Below are positions 35,691 through 44,862 of a DNA stretch of 64,000 nt, one piece after another; positions within the stretch are counted from its first letter, which is position 1; each line of letters opens with the position of its first letter. The notes below the pieces were generated by a model, which did no database searches, was not told the DNA's origin, and was given only the letters and a program-made list of their open reading frames with translations. Both the position numbers and the translations under genes were made by a program. Source of the stretch: Ahrensia kielensis DSM 5890. Lineage in GTDB: Bacteria > Pseudomonadota > Alphaproteobacteria > Rhizobiales > Rhizobiaceae. The DNA is taken from contig NZ_KB894531.1 in NCBI RefSeq assembly GCF_000374465.1, positions 124,001 through 188,000 on the forward strand, written 5' to 3'.

Positions 35691-36784
35691 TAGCTTAATC
35701 CAGCGAATAATGTCGGCATGTCGAGCGGGCGGAAGCCATAATGTTCCATCCAACGCACATCAGCGTCAAAGAAAGCCCGTAAATCCGGCATGCCATATTT
35801 CAGCATTGCAATACGGTCGATGCCGATGCCCCAAGCAAAACCTTGATAGATATCTGGATCAAGACCGCCAGCGCGCAACACATTCGGATTGACCATGCCG
35901 CAGCCTAAAATTTCCATCCAGTCATCACCTTCGCCAAAGCGCACCTCGCCCGGCTTTGAGCGATCGCACTGGATATCCACCTCAAGGCTTGGTTCTGTGA
36001 ACGGGAAGTAAGAAGGGCGGAAACGCATATTCAGCGATGGCACTTCAAAGAAGGTTTTGCAGAACTCTTCCAATGTCCATTTCAAATTTGCCAAGTTAGC
36101 CGACTTATCAACGACCAAACCTTCGAGCTGATGGAACATCGGCGTGTGGGTTGGATCGCTATCCTGACGGTATGTTTTGCCCGGAATGATGATGCGAATC
36201 GGTGGTTCTTGCGTTTCCATCGTGTGGATTTGAACCGGCGATGTGTGCGTGCGCAGAACTTTACGCTCGCCCTTATCGTCTGGCGGGAAGAAGAAAGTAT
36301 CGTGCATTTCACGTGCTGGATGACCTTCTGGGAAGTTCAATGCCGTGAAGTTATAATAGTCTGTTTCAATGTCTGGACCTTCAGCAACGGAAAAACCCAT
36401 ATCAGCGAAAATCGCCGTGATTTCATCAGTTACCTGCGTAATCGGATGGATGCGTCCTGCTTGCGCCGGAGAAGGGCGCACGGGCAAAGTGACATCGACC
36501 TTTTCAGTCGCAAGACGCGCATTGATCGCTTCTGTTTTCAGAACAGATTTTCGCGCATTAATCGCGTCGGTAATGCGGACTTTTAATCCGTTGAGCGCTG
36601 GGCCCATAATTTGACGCTCATCAGCACTCATTTTGCCAAGTGACTTCATCAAATCAGAGACGGAGCCTTTTTTGCCAATCGCACTCACGCGTACCGCTTC
36701 AATCGCGTCTTCGTCGGCAGCGCCCGTAATATCAGCAATTAAGCTCGCTTCGAGCTTTTCAATGTCTTGCATGGTGTCAGTCAT
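35690..36784 (-). CDS. pheS: Phenylalanine--tRNA ligase alpha subunit
   Basis: Catalytic chain of phenylalanyl-tRNA synthetase. The 364-residue class II synthetase core contains motif 1-type helix, F-P-x-x-H-P-A-R and motif 2 with [13 protein letters not shown], and motif 3 [13 protein letters not shown]. An N-terminal coiled coil of about 90 residues precedes the core. GGGA lies near the ATG. A strong terminator is 53 bases upstream (36838-36867), so expression either needs a short promoter in that gap or read-through of the rplT terminator. Confidence 0.97.
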   Translation of the reverse strand: MTDTMQDIEKLEASLIADITGAADEDAIEAVRVSAIGKKGSVSDLMKSLGKMSADERQIMGPALNGLKVRITDAINARKSVLKTEAINARLATEKVDVTLPVRPSPAQAGRIHPITQVTDEITAIFADMGFSVAEGPDIETDYYNFTALNFPEGHPAREMHDTFFFPPDDKGERKVLRTHTSPVQIHTMETQEPPIRIIIPGKTYRQDSDPTHTPMFHQLEGLVVDKSANLANLKWTLEEFCKTFFEVPSLNMRFRPSYFPFTEPSLEVDIQCDRSKPGEVRFGEGDDWMEILGCGMVNPNVLRAGGLDPDIYQGFAWGIGIDRIAMLKYGMPDLRAFFDADVRWMEHYGFRPLDMPTLFAGLS

Positions 36785-36837
36785 GTTATTTCCCAGCGAA
36801 TTCGGCAGTTAGGTCTATCTTGAGGCAAAAAAACAAA

Positions 36838-36867
36838 AACCCGCGTCTGGTCCAGCCAGCGCGGGTT
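36838..36867 (-). terminator. Strong terminator between rplT and pheS, possible attenuator
   Basis: Stem AACCCGCG/CGCGGGTT with an inner CTGG/CCAG pairing. On the minus strand it is followed by TTTTTGTTTTTTT. It lies 32 bases after the rplT stop and 53 bases before pheS. Confidence 0.9.
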
Positions 36868-36887
36868 CTCAATTCCAATTTATTGAG
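36868..36887 (-). repeat. Hairpin adjoining the rplT-pheS terminator
   Basis: CTCAAT/ATTGAG arms with an 8-base loop, directly before the terminator stem on the minus strand. Two adjacent stems in a short leader may compete or stack. Confidence 0.45.
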
Positions 36888-36898
36888 AGCGCGTCGGC

Positions 36899-37300
36899 TT
36901 AGCGAACAGCGCTTTCAAAAGCGTTTGGTGTTGTGTCTTTCAAATAGCTAAGTTTAGCTTTTGATTGCTCAACGAGTTTCGCAAATGCTTCTGGCTCATG
37001 GATCGCCATGTCAGACATCACTTTACGGTCAAGCTCGATGCCAGCTTTTGCCAAGCCATCGATGAAGCGGCCATATGTTAGACCATGTTCGCGCGCAGCA
37101 GCGTTAATACGCTGGATCCAGAGCGAACGGAAATTACGTTTGCGAACTTTACGGTCGCGGTAAGCGTACTGATCGGCCTTCTCAACAGCCTGCTTAGCAA
37201 TACGGATCGTATTTTTGCGGCTGCCCATAAAGCCTTTAGCGGCTTTGATTACTTTTTTGTGTTTTGCGTGAGATGTAACGCCGCGTTTTACACGTGCCAT
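36899..37300 (-). CDS. rplT: 50S ribosomal protein L20
   Basis: Basic 133-residue ribosomal protein that binds 23S rRNA and is needed for early 50S assembly. The sequence starts M-A-R-V-K-R-G-V, has the L20 signature with K-A-A-K-G-F-x-G-S-R and a C-terminal helical globular domain. In E. coli, L20 represses its own operon through mRNA structures upstream of rpmI. It lies 51 bases after rpmI, with which it is transcribed, and ends before a strong terminator. Confidence 0.97.
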   Translation of the reverse strand: MARVKRGVTSHAKHKKVIKAAKGFMGSRKNTIRIAKQAVEKADQYAYRDRKVRKRNFRSLWIQRINAAAREHGLTYGRFIDGLAKAGIELDRKVMSDMAIHEPEAFAKLVEQSKAKLSYLKDTTPNAFESAVR

Positions 37301-37351
37301 TATTTTATTCCTTCAAAATGAACTGCTTTGAAACCTTCAAAGCCAAAGCGG

Positions 37352-37552
37352 TTAAAGGCCGTAAGGGGCCATTTTCTTGATGATCTTTGTATCCGGCTCG
37401 GAGATAACAGCCATGCCGCGTGCATTGCGGATGAACTTGTTCGAACGGCGGATCATCATGTGACGCTTACCAGCCTGGCCGCATTTGATTTTGCCAGATG
37501 CTGTCATTTTGAAACGCTTCTTTACTGAAGCTTTCGTCTTCATCTTGGGCAT
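37352..37552 (-). CDS. rpmI: 50S ribosomal protein L35
   Basis: Small basic ribosomal protein, 66 residues from the ATG at 37550-37552 (M-P-K-M-K-T-K). An in-frame ATG four codons earlier is less likely because GGAG stands seven bases before the chosen codon. It is the first gene of the rpmI-rplT pair. Unlike in E. coli it is not joined to infC: a terminator and a 382-base stretch containing a promoter-like site and a folded leader separate them. Confidence 0.96.
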   Translation of the reverse strand: MPKMKTKASVKKRFKMTASGKIKCGQAGKRHMMIRRSNKFIRNARGMAVISEPDTKIIKKMAPYGL

Positions 37553-37573
37553 TTTGCTCTCCATTATATGTTG

Positions 37574-37672
37574 CTCACAGATGCTTTTAATAAAAAAAGC
37601 CTTCGACGATGAAATCGAAATGTGAGATTTTAGCGTTCGTGAACAGACACGGCATGCCCTGCCGGACTGTTC
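37574..37672 (-). promoter_or_regulatory. Structured leader of rpmI-rplT, candidate attenuator
   Basis: Reading the minus strand from about 37676, four pairings are visible. First a two-part hairpin GAACAG ... CTGTTC (37672-37641) enclosing CGGCA/TGCCG. Then a TTCGA/TCGAA stem (37619-37602) followed by GGCTTTTTTT, which looks like a terminator. Its U-run can instead pair as GCTTTT/AAAAGC (37600-37583). Finally CTCACA/TGTGAG (37626-37621 with 37579-37574) encloses the terminator. Such alternatives suit an attenuator responding to L20 or another factor. The pairings were found by eye, with no folding energies computed. Confidence 0.5.
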
Positions 37673-37682
37673 GGGACGGCGC

Positions 37683-37711
37683 TAGATAGACTCAAAGCGC
37701 GGTATTTGCAA
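37683..37711 (-). promoter_or_regulatory. Candidate sigma-70 promoter of rpmI-rplT
   Basis: TTGCAA (-35), a 17-base spacer and TATCTA (-10) on the minus strand. Transcription would start about 124 bases before rpmI. A short inverted repeat ACCTC/GAGGT (37711-37724) lies just upstream of the -35 element. In the rest of the 382-base gap (37725-37880) I see no gene or clear structure. Confidence 0.6.
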
Positions 37712-37880
37712 CCTCTAGGGAGGTCGATTCTACATGAATCTGCGCATTTAAAGGATGCATGCCTGATTTAATCTGATTTACGGCTACACAACGCCTCAAT
37801 AGCCTTAAATGTCAGCGTCGAAAAGCTTTAGTGCTGGGTAAACAACGCAGCTTCACAGTTGCAGGGCGCTTCAACGAAAA

Positions 37881-37902
37881 ACCCCGACCAAAAGGCCGGG
37901 GT
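37881..37902 (-). terminator. Intrinsic terminator of infC
   Basis: CCCCGGCC/GGTCGGGG stem with a TTTT loop on the minus strand, one G-U pair, followed by TTTTTCGTT. It starts 33 bases after the infC stop and separates infC from rpmI-rplT. Confidence 0.88.
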
Positions 37903-37934
37903 GATATCGAATAAGCTATACTAAATTGCCAGAA

Positions 37935-38471
37935 TTAACGCGGTGCTAACACCATCATCATTTGGCGACCTTCGAGCTTAGGTTCAGCTTCAACCTTGGA
38001 AATGTCTGCCACTTCTTCCTTGACGCGCTTTAAAAGCTCCATGCCAAGCTGTTGGTGGGCCATTTCACGTCCACGGAAGCGCAATGTTACCTTAACCTTA
38101 TCGCCAGCTTCAAAGAAGCGGTGAACAGATTTCATTTTCACTTCATAATCATGCGTGTCGATGTTCGGACGCATTTTTACTTCTTTAACTTCAACGGTTT
38201 TTTGCTTTTTACGTGCAGCATTGGCTTTCTTTTGCTGCTCATATTTCAACTTGCCAAGATCAAGAATTTTGGCAACCGGAGGTTTTGCATTTGGTGAGAT
38301 AAGAACGAGGTCTAAGCCTGCTTCTGATGCCATATTTCGCGCGGTCTCTGTAGGCGTAATGCCTACATTTTCACCTTCAACATCAATAAGCTGCACATCT
38401 GGTGCTTGAATATCTTCGTTCGCGGTTGGGCCTTGTTTCTGGGAGGGCTGAGCTCTGAATGGACGGCGAAT
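37935..38471 (-). CDS. infC: Translation initiation factor IF-3, apparent AUU start
   Basis: IF-3 binds the 30S subunit, prevents premature 50S joining and checks the start codon. The sequence shows the N-terminal domain, the lysine-rich linker ([16 protein letters not shown]) and the C-terminal domain ending [14 protein letters not shown] at 38490-38492 would add seven residues, but I chose the ATT at 38469-38471. It follows AAGGAG at nine bases, and its product (M)-R-R-P-F-R-A starts where Rhizobiales IF-3 does. An AUU start lets IF-3 repress its own translation, as in E. coli. Length 178 residues. Confidence 0.95.
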   Translation of the reverse strand: MRRPFRAQPSQKQGPTANEDIQAPDVQLIDVEGENVGITPTETARNMASEAGLDLVLISPNAKPPVAKILDLGKLKYEQQKKANAARKKQKTVEVKEVKMRPNIDTHDYEVKMKSVHRFFEAGDKVKVTLRFRGREMAHQQLGMELLKRVKEEVADISKVEAEPKLEGRQMMMVLAPR

Positions 38472-38486
38472 GGTCGTAGTCTCCTT
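38469..38486 (-). promoter_or_regulatory. infC ribosome binding site and AUU start codon
   Basis: Shine-Dalgarno AAGGAG (38486-38481) nine bases before the ATT start codon (38471-38469). The alternative TTG upstream has no such sequence. A rare start codon read by IF-3 itself is the classical autoregulation device. Confidence 0.75.
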
Positions 38487-38659
38487 GGACAAATTTGTCG
38501 GAATGTTTAAACGTCTCTAACTGCATAAATACGCTAGTCAAGAGAAGGTTGCATAACACAGCTCAATACAAAAATCACCTTCAAATGATGTATTGGTCTT
38601 GTTACAGCTTCATTTCGTTACTTAATCATTTATACGCACATTAAAAGGTGCCTGCAGAT

Positions 38660-39424
38660 ATGAAGACTATCCTCGTTGATAACACTGAAATTGCGACAAA
38701 TCACAGCGCTGGCCAACGCTCGCCCGGCCTTATGTGGCTTGGCGGCTATCGCTCGGATATGGAAGGCACCAAGGCGGTAGAATTGGAAGCCTATGCAAAA
38801 GAGCACGGGCTTTCTTGCACGCGGCACGATTATTCCGGACATGGCAAATCTGGCGGCTCGTTTGTTGAAGGCACGATTTCAAAATGGCTTCAACAATCGC
38901 TTAGCGTCTTTGAGCAACTGACTTCCGGCCCACAAATCCTTGTCGGATCATCCATGGGCGCATGGATTGCACTGCGCATGATAGAAGAACTGGCAAAAAC
39001 AGACCAATCTAGCCGTGTTGCTGGTCTTTTGCTCCTTGCGCCAGCGCCTGATTTTACTTTGGAATTGATGGAGCCTCAACTAACTGATGCACAAAAAAGC
39101 GATTTGAATACAAAAGGTTATTACGAAGAACCAACGCCTTATGGCCCTGATCCGAATATCTTTACCAAAGAACTCTTTGACGACGGCCGCGCAAACCGTG
39201 TGATGGGCCGTTCGATTGATACACATTGCCCTGTTCACATTATTCAAGGCAAACAAGACCCTGATGTGCCTTGGCAACATGCTCAGCGGCTGTATGAACT
39301 TATGTCAAAAGACGACGCTTCTATAACATATGTTCCAGACGGCGATCACAGGCTTTCACGCACAGAAGATATCGCGCTGATGAAACGTGTGCTCGACGAC
39401 ATGATTTTACAGATAGGTATGTAA
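38660..39424 (+). CDS. Alpha/beta hydrolase, ABHD10-like
   Basis: A 254-residue serine hydrolase with the catalytic triad visible: nucleophile in G-S-S-M-G-A-W (about residue 100), Asp in K-Q-D-P-D-V-P-W and His in D-G-D-H-R-L-S near the C-terminus. The sequence resembles the ABHD10 group, whose mammalian member is a mitochondrial depalmitoylase and glucuronide esterase. The substrate is unknown. ATG at 38660 follows an AAGG-like site; a GTG at 38648 is the alternative. The BenE-type gene starts immediately after its stop. Confidence 0.85.
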   Translation: MKTILVDNTEIATNHSAGQRSPGLMWLGGYRSDMEGTKAVELEAYAKEHGLSCTRHDYSGHGKSGGSFVEGTISKWLQQSLSVFEQLTSGPQILVGSSMGAWIALRMIEELAKTDQSSRVAGLLLLAPAPDFTLELMEPQLTDAQKSDLNTKGYYEEPTPYGPDPNIFTKELFDDGRANRVMGRSIDTHCPVHIIQGKQDPDVPWQHAQRLYELMSKDDASITYVPDGDHRLSRTEDIALMKRVLDDMILQIGM

Positions 39425-40570
39425 GTGCAGCTCAGATTCTCATCTTTTTCCGCAGCCGTTGTTGCCTCTATTATCGGGTTCGGCGGCACTGTTGCGCTTG
39501 TGCTTGCGGCCGCCACTGCTTTAGATGCAACACCTTCACAGACAGCGAGCTGGGTAACAGCGATTAGTTTGGCGATTGCGCTGGAATCATTGTTTTTAAG
39601 CTGGCGTTATAAAATGCCAATTGTCACCGCTTGGTCAGCCGCTGGCCTTGCACTTGTGGGCGCAACGACCGGATTTGATATTTATCAAGGTGTAGGTGCC
39701 TTTATCATAACAGGTGTTATGCTGCTTATAACCGGTCTTTTTAGGCCGATTTCCAAGCTCGTTGAGAGCATTCCATCGGGACTTTCAGCGGGAATGTTAG
39801 CTGGAGTCATGTTACCCTTTGTACTGCAAGGTGCCCGCGCGGCCAATTTAAGTGCAGAGCTCGTGCTGCCGCTTGCTATATTGTTTTTTGTTATTCGAAC
39901 GTGGAACCCATCACTTGCTGTTGTTGCTGTTTTGGCTGCTGGCATTGGATGGTCTTTTTATTCAGGGCAAACAACGGGCTCATTCGATATAGAGCTTTCA
40001 ACTGTTGAGTTGATTATGCCTTCCTTCACAATTCCTGCGTTTTTTGGTTTGGCTTTGCCGCTTTATTTGGTCACGATGGCATCGCAAAACTTACCCGGCT
40101 TAGCTGTGCTTCGAGCCAGTGGATATAACCCGCCGGTTGGCGAGCCAATCGCATTAACAGGGCTAGTATCAATTCTCAGCGCACCTTTTGGTGCCAGCAC
40201 AACAAACCTTTCTGCCATTACAGCAGCCATTTGCACTGGTGAGGAGAGTCATCCTGATCCTGCAAAGCGCTGGCAGGTGGGTATCTGGTATTTTGCCTGT
40301 TACTTCCTCATTGCTTTATTCGGTGCATCGCTGGTTGCTCTCATCGCTATTATGCCAGTCGCACTTACCATGCTGGCAACAGGTCTTGCCTTATTAGCAC
40401 CGCTCACCAACGCACTTATTATTGCGATGAGCCAGGACAATGAGCGCATTGCGGCCATGACAACCTTTGCTGTTACCGCATCGGGTATTTCATTTGTTGG
40501 TGTGGGTGCTGCCTTTTGGGGGCTTGTCGCCGGTTTATTTGCTTATTTTATGCTTCGTTTAAAGCGTTGA
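39425..40570 (+). CDS. BenE-type benzoate/H+ symporter family protein
   Basis: A 381-residue membrane protein with about 11-12 transmembrane segments, matching the BenE family of the uracil/xanthine/benzoate-type transporters. Distinctive are an S-G-L-S-A-G-M-L-A-G segment near residue 117, a T-M-A-S-Q-N-L-P-G stretch and the G-A-S-T-T-N-L-S-A-I-T-A-A-I-C-T motif at about 255. No benzoate-degradation genes are nearby, so the substrate is open. It uses a GTG start directly abutting the hydrolase stop, implying coupled translation. Confidence 0.87.
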   Translation: MQLRFSSFSAAVVASIIGFGGTVALVLAAATALDATPSQTASWVTAISLAIALESLFLSWRYKMPIVTAWSAAGLALVGATTGFDIYQGVGAFIITGVMLLITGLFRPISKLVESIPSGLSAGMLAGVMLPFVLQGARAANLSAELVLPLAILFFVIRTWNPSLAVVAVLAAGIGWSFYSGQTTGSFDIELSTVELIMPSFTIPAFFGLALPLYLVTMASQNLPGLAVLRASGYNPPVGEPIALTGLVSILSAPFGASTTNLSAITAAICTGEESHPDPAKRWQVGIWYFACYFLIALFGASLVALIAIMPVALTMLATGLALLAPLTNALIIAMSQDNERIAAMTTFAVTASGISFVGVGAAFWGLVAGLFAYFMLRLKR

Positions 40571-40654
40571 AATCACTTAATTCTGCGTTTTGAATTACGA
40601 TTTTTCATCAAAGTTTCTTGAATTATGGAACTCAAATTCCCATTTCAAAGTCAA

Positions 40655-40681
40655 GGCGGCAATTGATGCTGCCACTTTTTT
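40655..40681 (+). terminator. Terminator after the hydrolase-benE pair, just before the DUF2852 gene
   Basis: Stem GGCGGC/GCTGCC (one G-U pair) with a 7-base loop, followed by ACTTTTTT. The U-run touches the GAGGG ribosome binding site of the next gene, so the element could also act as an attenuator for that gene. Confidence 0.6.
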
Positions 40682-40693
40682 GAGGGATGATTT

Positions 40694-41125
40694 ATGACAC
40701 AGTCAGCACTTATTCGCCCAGCATGGACACCTGCGACAATCGCATTGATGGTCCTTGGTTTTATGGTGTTTTGGCCGCTCGGTTTAGCGATGCTTGCCTA
40801 CATTATATACGGAGAGCGTTTGGACACTTTCAAACGCGATATTAACAAAAGCACTGATAATTTTGCGGCACAATTTCGCAACAAAACAGGTGCGGCTCGC
40901 ACCGGCAATGTTGCATTTGACGATTGGCGAGATGCTGAGCTTGCGCGCCTTCACGAAGAGCGCATGAAGCTTGATGAAATGCGCGCTGAATTTGATGATT
41001 ATTCACGCGAATTGCGCCGTGCGAAAGACCAAGAAGAGTTTGATCGCTTCATGGCCAAACGTGACAGCGCTAAGGCGTCGCAGAAAAAAGATAAAACTGT
41101 GCCGCGTATTCAAGACGAAGACTAA
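40694..41125 (+). CDS. DUF2852 membrane protein
   Basis: A 143-residue protein of DUF2852, a family found mainly in Rhizobiales and of unknown function. One hydrophobic segment (about residues 15-40, with the motif W-P-L-G-L-A-M-L-A-Y) is followed by a charged cytoplasmic helix or coiled coil from about residue 70 (A-R-L-H-E-E-R-M-K-L-D-E-M-R-A-E-F-D-D-Y) ending in a Lys- and Asp-rich tail. GAGGG lies at good distance from the ATG. A strong terminator closes the gene, so it appears monocistronic. Confidence 0.85.
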   Translation: MTQSALIRPAWTPATIALMVLGFMVFWPLGLAMLAYIIYGERLDTFKRDINKSTDNFAAQFRNKTGAARTGNVAFDDWRDAELARLHEERMKLDEMRAEFDDYSRELRRAKDQEEFDRFMAKRDSAKASQKKDKTVPRIQDED

Positions 41126-41167
41126 CTGAGTGCAAGAGCGTTCCCTCCCCCTTACGCTCTCTTCAGC

Positions 41168-41203
41168 AAGCGCCGAGCCTGTTCATGGTTCGGCGCTTTT
41201 TTT
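41168..41203 (+). terminator. Strong intrinsic terminator of the DUF2852 gene
   Basis: AAGCGCCGAGCC/GGTTCGGCGCTT stem of twelve pairs with one G-U pair, loop of seven bases, followed by a run of seven T. Confidence 0.93.
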
Positions 41204-41238
41204 AGATGCAAATTCAAAGAATCAGCTAATTTAACGGC

Positions 41239-41985
41239 ATGTTGAAATTATTGAGAAATCGGCAAGCGAAGCCAACCGTCGAAAAGCGTGCGTTTGAAGT
41301 CGCAGGCCGTTCTTTGCCGCTTACTATTTCTGAGAATAATCGCGCCAAACGTTTAACGCTGCGCATCGCACCTGGTGGACGCGGTTTAAAACTCACGATA
41401 CCGCCAAGGCTTCCTGCCCGTGAGATTGACGCATTTCTGGAAAGAAATCGCGGTTGGTTGATCTCAAAACTGGATTTGGTGCCTGACCAACCCAAAGTGC
41501 GCGCAGGTATCAAAATCCCCATTCAAGGCGTCAACCATCAGATTGTGCGCAAAGACGGGCGCGGTGTGACGCATATCGTGGAGCATGAAACCGAAGGACC
41601 GCAATTGATTGTGTTTGGCGATGAAAAATTTGTCGCGCGCCGTGTGTCGGACTTTTTAAAAAAAGAAGCAAAGCGCGAAATTGAAGCGCTGGTTGCCCAT
41701 CACACCAATATTGTTGGGCGAAAGGCTAAATCCATCACCTTTCGTGACACGACCAGCCGTTGGGGCTCGTGCACATCAGATGGCAAGCTTTCATTTTCTT
41801 GGCGCATTATGATGGCCCCGCCAAAAGTGATAAATTATCTCGTAGCGCATGAAGTCGCTCACCTTAAGGAAATGAACCATTCGGCACGCTTTTGGGCCTT
41901 ATGTACTTCGCTTTGCCCCGATACGGACAAATGTAAGTCTTGGCTCAAGCGCAATGGCAATAAATTACAGGCAATCGAGTTTTAA
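41239..41985 (+). CDS. YgjP/SprT-like M48-type metallopeptidase
   Basis: A 248-residue zinc peptidase of the YgjP (DUF45) family. The active site H-E-V-A-H-L lies near residue 207 and a downstream E-M-N-H-S-A-R-F supplies the third ligand region. Before it are a basic N-terminal half and the S-R-W-G-S-C-T segment typical of the family. The cellular substrate is unknown. The frame ends 103 bases before trpF and has its own upstream terminator, so it may be transcribed alone or lead into the trp genes. Confidence 0.88.
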   Translation: MLKLLRNRQAKPTVEKRAFEVAGRSLPLTISENNRAKRLTLRIAPGGRGLKLTIPPRLPAREIDAFLERNRGWLISKLDLVPDQPKVRAGIKIPIQGVNHQIVRKDGRGVTHIVEHETEGPQLIVFGDEKFVARRVSDFLKKEAKREIEALVAHHTNIVGRKAKSITFRDTTSRWGSCTSDGKLSFSWRIMMAPPKVINYLVAHEVAHLKEMNHSARFWALCTSLCPDTDKCKSWLKRNGNKLQAIEF

Positions 41986-42088
41986 AAACCGCCCTGCATT
42001 TCTCTAAAATCTTCATAACGATACACTTTTGCTGGCGTAGACTTAAAAGCCCCTCGACTCTGGCTACACTCCGCTATATCCGGTAACA

Positions 42089-42748
42089 ATGGATATTAAG
42101 ATCTGCGGCCTTTCTACAATTGAAGCCACCGATGCAGTTATTGCAGGCGGTGCAACGCATGTCGGCTTTATTTTTTTTCCAAAAAGCCCGCGCCATGTTG
42201 CGGTCGATACGGCTGCTAAACTTGGCGCTCGTGCGCAAGCTCAAGGCCTGAAATCTGTCGCCGTTACGGTAAATGCAGATGATGCATATCTTGATGAAAT
42301 TGTCGCCACGATGAAGCCTGATATTTTGCAGCTACACGGATCAGAAAGCCCTGAACGGGTGGCTCAGGTAAAAGCGCGTTACGGTTTACCCGTTATGAAG
42401 GCCTTTGCGATTTCGGCCCGTGATGATTTAGACAAAATTGATATTTATAATGGCATCGCAGACAGGTTTTTGTTTGATGCCAAAGCACCTAAAAACTCCG
42501 AGCTACCAGGCGGTAACGGCGTCAGCTTTGACTGGACGCTGCTTGAGGGACTTGACCCATCGGTTGATTACATGCTTTCGGGTGGTTTAAATGCAAGTAA
42601 TGTCAGTGATGCCATTGCGAATGCCAAACCGTCAGGCCTTGATATATCTTCTGGTGTTGAAAGTGAGCCCGGCGTGAAGAGTACGAAATTAATTGCATCG
42701 TTTTTCGAGGCAGTCGCAAACGCGAAAAAGAGAGAGACCAATGACTAA
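42089..42748 (+). CDS. trpF: Phosphoribosylanthranilate isomerase
   Basis: Third step of tryptophan synthesis, an Amadori rearrangement on a TIM barrel. The 219-residue protein begins M-D-I-K-I-C-G-L with the catalytic cysteine, shows [11 protein letters not shown] and the [13 protein letters not shown] phosphate region near the end. It overlaps trpB by eight bases. I see no Trp-rich leader peptide upstream (41986-42088), so I have no evidence of trp attenuation at this locus. Confidence 0.96.
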   Translation: MDIKICGLSTIEATDAVIAGGATHVGFIFFPKSPRHVAVDTAAKLGARAQAQGLKSVAVTVNADDAYLDEIVATMKPDILQLHGSESPERVAQVKARYGLPVMKAFAISARDDLDKIDIYNGIADRFLFDAKAPKNSELPGGNGVSFDWTLLEGLDPSVDYMLSGGLNASNVSDAIANAKPSGLDISSGVESEPGVKSTKLIASFFEAVANAKKRETND

Positions 42749-43961
42749 GCCAGTGGAGCCCAATTCATTCCGCACCGGCCCTGATGATCAGGGTATGTTC
42801 GGCATTTTTGGCGGTCGTTTTGTCGCCGAAACTTTGATGCCGCTCATTCTTGAGTTGGACGAAGAATGGGAAAAGGCAAAAACAGACCCTGAATTTCAGG
42901 CAGAGCTTGCACATTTAAACAAGCATTATACTGGCCGTCCATCGCCGATGTATTTTGCCGAACGTTTGACCGAGCACCTTGGCGGCGCCAAAATCTATTT
43001 CAAGCGCGATGAGCTTAATCACACTGGTTCGCACAAAATCAACAATTGTCTTGGTCAGATTTTGCTCGCAAAACGCATGGGCAAGAAGCGCATCATTGCT
43101 GAAACAGGCGCAGGGCAACACGGCGTTGCATCAGCCACTGTGGCTGCACGTTTTGGCTTTCCTTGCCATGTTTATATGGGTGCAAAAGATATTGAGCGCC
43201 AAGCGCCCAATGTTTTCCGCATGAAATTACTTGGCGCAGAAATTACTGGCGTCACCGCTGGCAATGGCACGCTTAAAGATGCCATGAATGAAGCGCTGCG
43301 TGACTGGGTAACGAATGTTGAATCAACTTACTATCTGATTGGCACAGCCGCTGGTCCGCACCCTTATCCAGAAATGGTCCGTGAATTCCAATCCGTGATT
43401 GGCAATGAAGCGCGTGAGCAAATCTTGGAGCTTGAGGGCCGTTTGCCGGATATGATCTGTGCGGCCGTTGGTGGCGGCTCGAACGCTATCGGACTTTTCC
43501 ATCCGTTCTTGGATGATAAAGACGTTGAAATTGTCGGCGTTGAAGCAGGCGGCAAAGGGCTTGATGGCGACGAACATTGTGCATCCTTGTCAGCAGGTTC
43601 GCCGGGTGTTCTTCATGGCAACCGGACATATTTATTGCAAAACTCTGATGGCCAAATTGATGAAGGTCATTCGATATCAGCAGGACTTGATTATCCGGGT
43701 ATCGGCCCAGAACATTCATGGCTCAAAGATTCTGGCCGCGTGAATTATGTGCCAATTATGGATATGGAAGCTTTGGAAGCATTCCAGCTTCTTTGTAAGG
43801 TTGAAGGCATTATTCCTGCGCTAGAACCAAGTCACGCTCTGGCTGAGATTATTAAACGCGCACCAAAAATGCGCAAAGATCAGATTATTGTCATGAACCT
43901 TTGCGGGCGCGGTGACAAAGATGTGTTTACTGTCAGCAAAGCGCTGGGTGTGGAGCTATAA
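42741..43961 (+). CDS. trpB: Tryptophan synthase beta chain
   Basis: PLP enzyme that joins indole with serine to give tryptophan. The 406-residue protein has the PLP lysine in [10 protein letters not shown] (about residue 97), the loop [10 protein letters not shown] and the glycine-rich phosphate site [10 protein letters not shown]. The frame extends to 42693, but the ATG at 42741, preceded by AGAGAG, gives the usual N-terminus. It overlaps trpF by eight bases and abuts trpA (TAAATG). Confidence 0.97.
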   Translation: MTKPVEPNSFRTGPDDQGMFGIFGGRFVAETLMPLILELDEEWEKAKTDPEFQAELAHLNKHYTGRPSPMYFAERLTEHLGGAKIYFKRDELNHTGSHKINNCLGQILLAKRMGKKRIIAETGAGQHGVASATVAARFGFPCHVYMGAKDIERQAPNVFRMKLLGAEITGVTAGNGTLKDAMNEALRDWVTNVESTYYLIGTAAGPHPYPEMVREFQSVIGNEAREQILELEGRLPDMICAAVGGGSNAIGLFHPFLDDKDVEIVGVEAGGKGLDGDEHCASLSAGSPGVLHGNRTYLLQNSDGQIDEGHSISAGLDYPGIGPEHSWLKDSGRVNYVPIMDMEALEAFQLLCKVEGIIPALEPSHALAEIIKRAPKMRKDQIIVMNLCGRGDKDVFTVSKALGVEL

Positions 43962-44801
43962 ATGTCAAATCGTTTCGATACTTTATTTAGCCGTCTAAAA
44001 GACGAAAACCGTCCAGCGCTCGTGACTTATTTCATGGGCGGCGATCCGGACTTTGAAATCTCGCTGGCAATCATGAAATCATTGCCAAAGGCAGGCTCGG
44101 ATATAATTGAACTCGGCATGCCATTTTCTGATCCAATGGCTGATGGTCCTGCCATTCAGGCCGCTGGTTTGCGCGCTCTAAAGGGCGGGCAAAACCTAAC
44201 CAAGACAATTACCTTGGCGCGTAAATTCCGCGATGGAAACCAGGACACGCCAATCGTTTTGATGGGCTATTATAATCCAATCTATGTTTACGGCGTTGAA
44301 CGGTTTTTGAATGATGCAAAAGCAGCTGGTATCGACGGCTTGATCATTGTTGATCTGCCACCTGAAATGGATGAGGAGCTTTGCCTTCCTGCGCTTGCTA
44401 GCGGCATTAGCTTTATTCGGCTGGCCACGCCAACCACTGACGATAAGCGTCTGCCAAAGGTTTTAGAAAACACTTCCGGCTTTGTTTATTATGTCTCAAT
44501 GAACGGCATTACCGGCGGTGCAATCACCTCAACACAAGCGGTTGGTGATGCGGTCGCACGGATTAAAAGACATACACCTTTGCCGGTCTGTGTTGGCTTT
44601 GGCGTTAAGACAGCCGAGCAAGCGCGTGTCATTGGCCGCGATGCAGACGGCGTTGTTGTTGGCACAGCCATTATCAAAGCGGTAGAAAACACGTTGGATA
44701 AAAATGGCGAAGCGACAAAAGATACTGTCGATGCCGTTGCAACACTTGTACGAGGCTTGGCGCAAGGTTGTGCATCTGCGCGCCTTGAAGCTGCTGAATA
44801 A
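43962..44801 (+). CDS. trpA: Tryptophan synthase alpha chain
   Basis: Cleaves indole-3-glycerol phosphate and channels indole to TrpB. The 279-residue TIM barrel has the catalytic Glu in [10 protein letters not shown] (about residue 51), Asp in [10 protein letters not shown] and the C-terminal phosphate loop G-F-G-V-K. It starts directly after the trpB stop. accD lies 61 bases downstream, a Rhizobiales arrangement. Confidence 0.97.
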   Translation: MSNRFDTLFSRLKDENRPALVTYFMGGDPDFEISLAIMKSLPKAGSDIIELGMPFSDPMADGPAIQAAGLRALKGGQNLTKTITLARKFRDGNQDTPIVLMGYYNPIYVYGVERFLNDAKAAGIDGLIIVDLPPEMDEELCLPALASGISFIRLATPTTDDKRLPKVLENTSGFVYYVSMNGITGGAITSTQAVGDAVARIKRHTPLPVCVGFGVKTAEQARVIGRDADGVVVGTAIIKAVENTLDKNGEATKDTVDAVATLVRGLAQGCASARLEAAE

Positions 44802-44862
44802 AAAAGCCACATACGGCATCTAGTCGTATCAAATATGTGCCTGAACTGAAGAGAGATAGTCC

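Noticed and set aside
41126-41238. Small RNA in the gap after the DUF2852 gene
   Set aside because: The hairpin at 41168-41203 is fully explained as the terminator of the upstream gene; no promoter between it and the gene was seen.
41986-42088. trp leader peptide or attenuator before trpF
   Set aside because: No short frame with tandem Trp codons and no terminator-like stem is seen.
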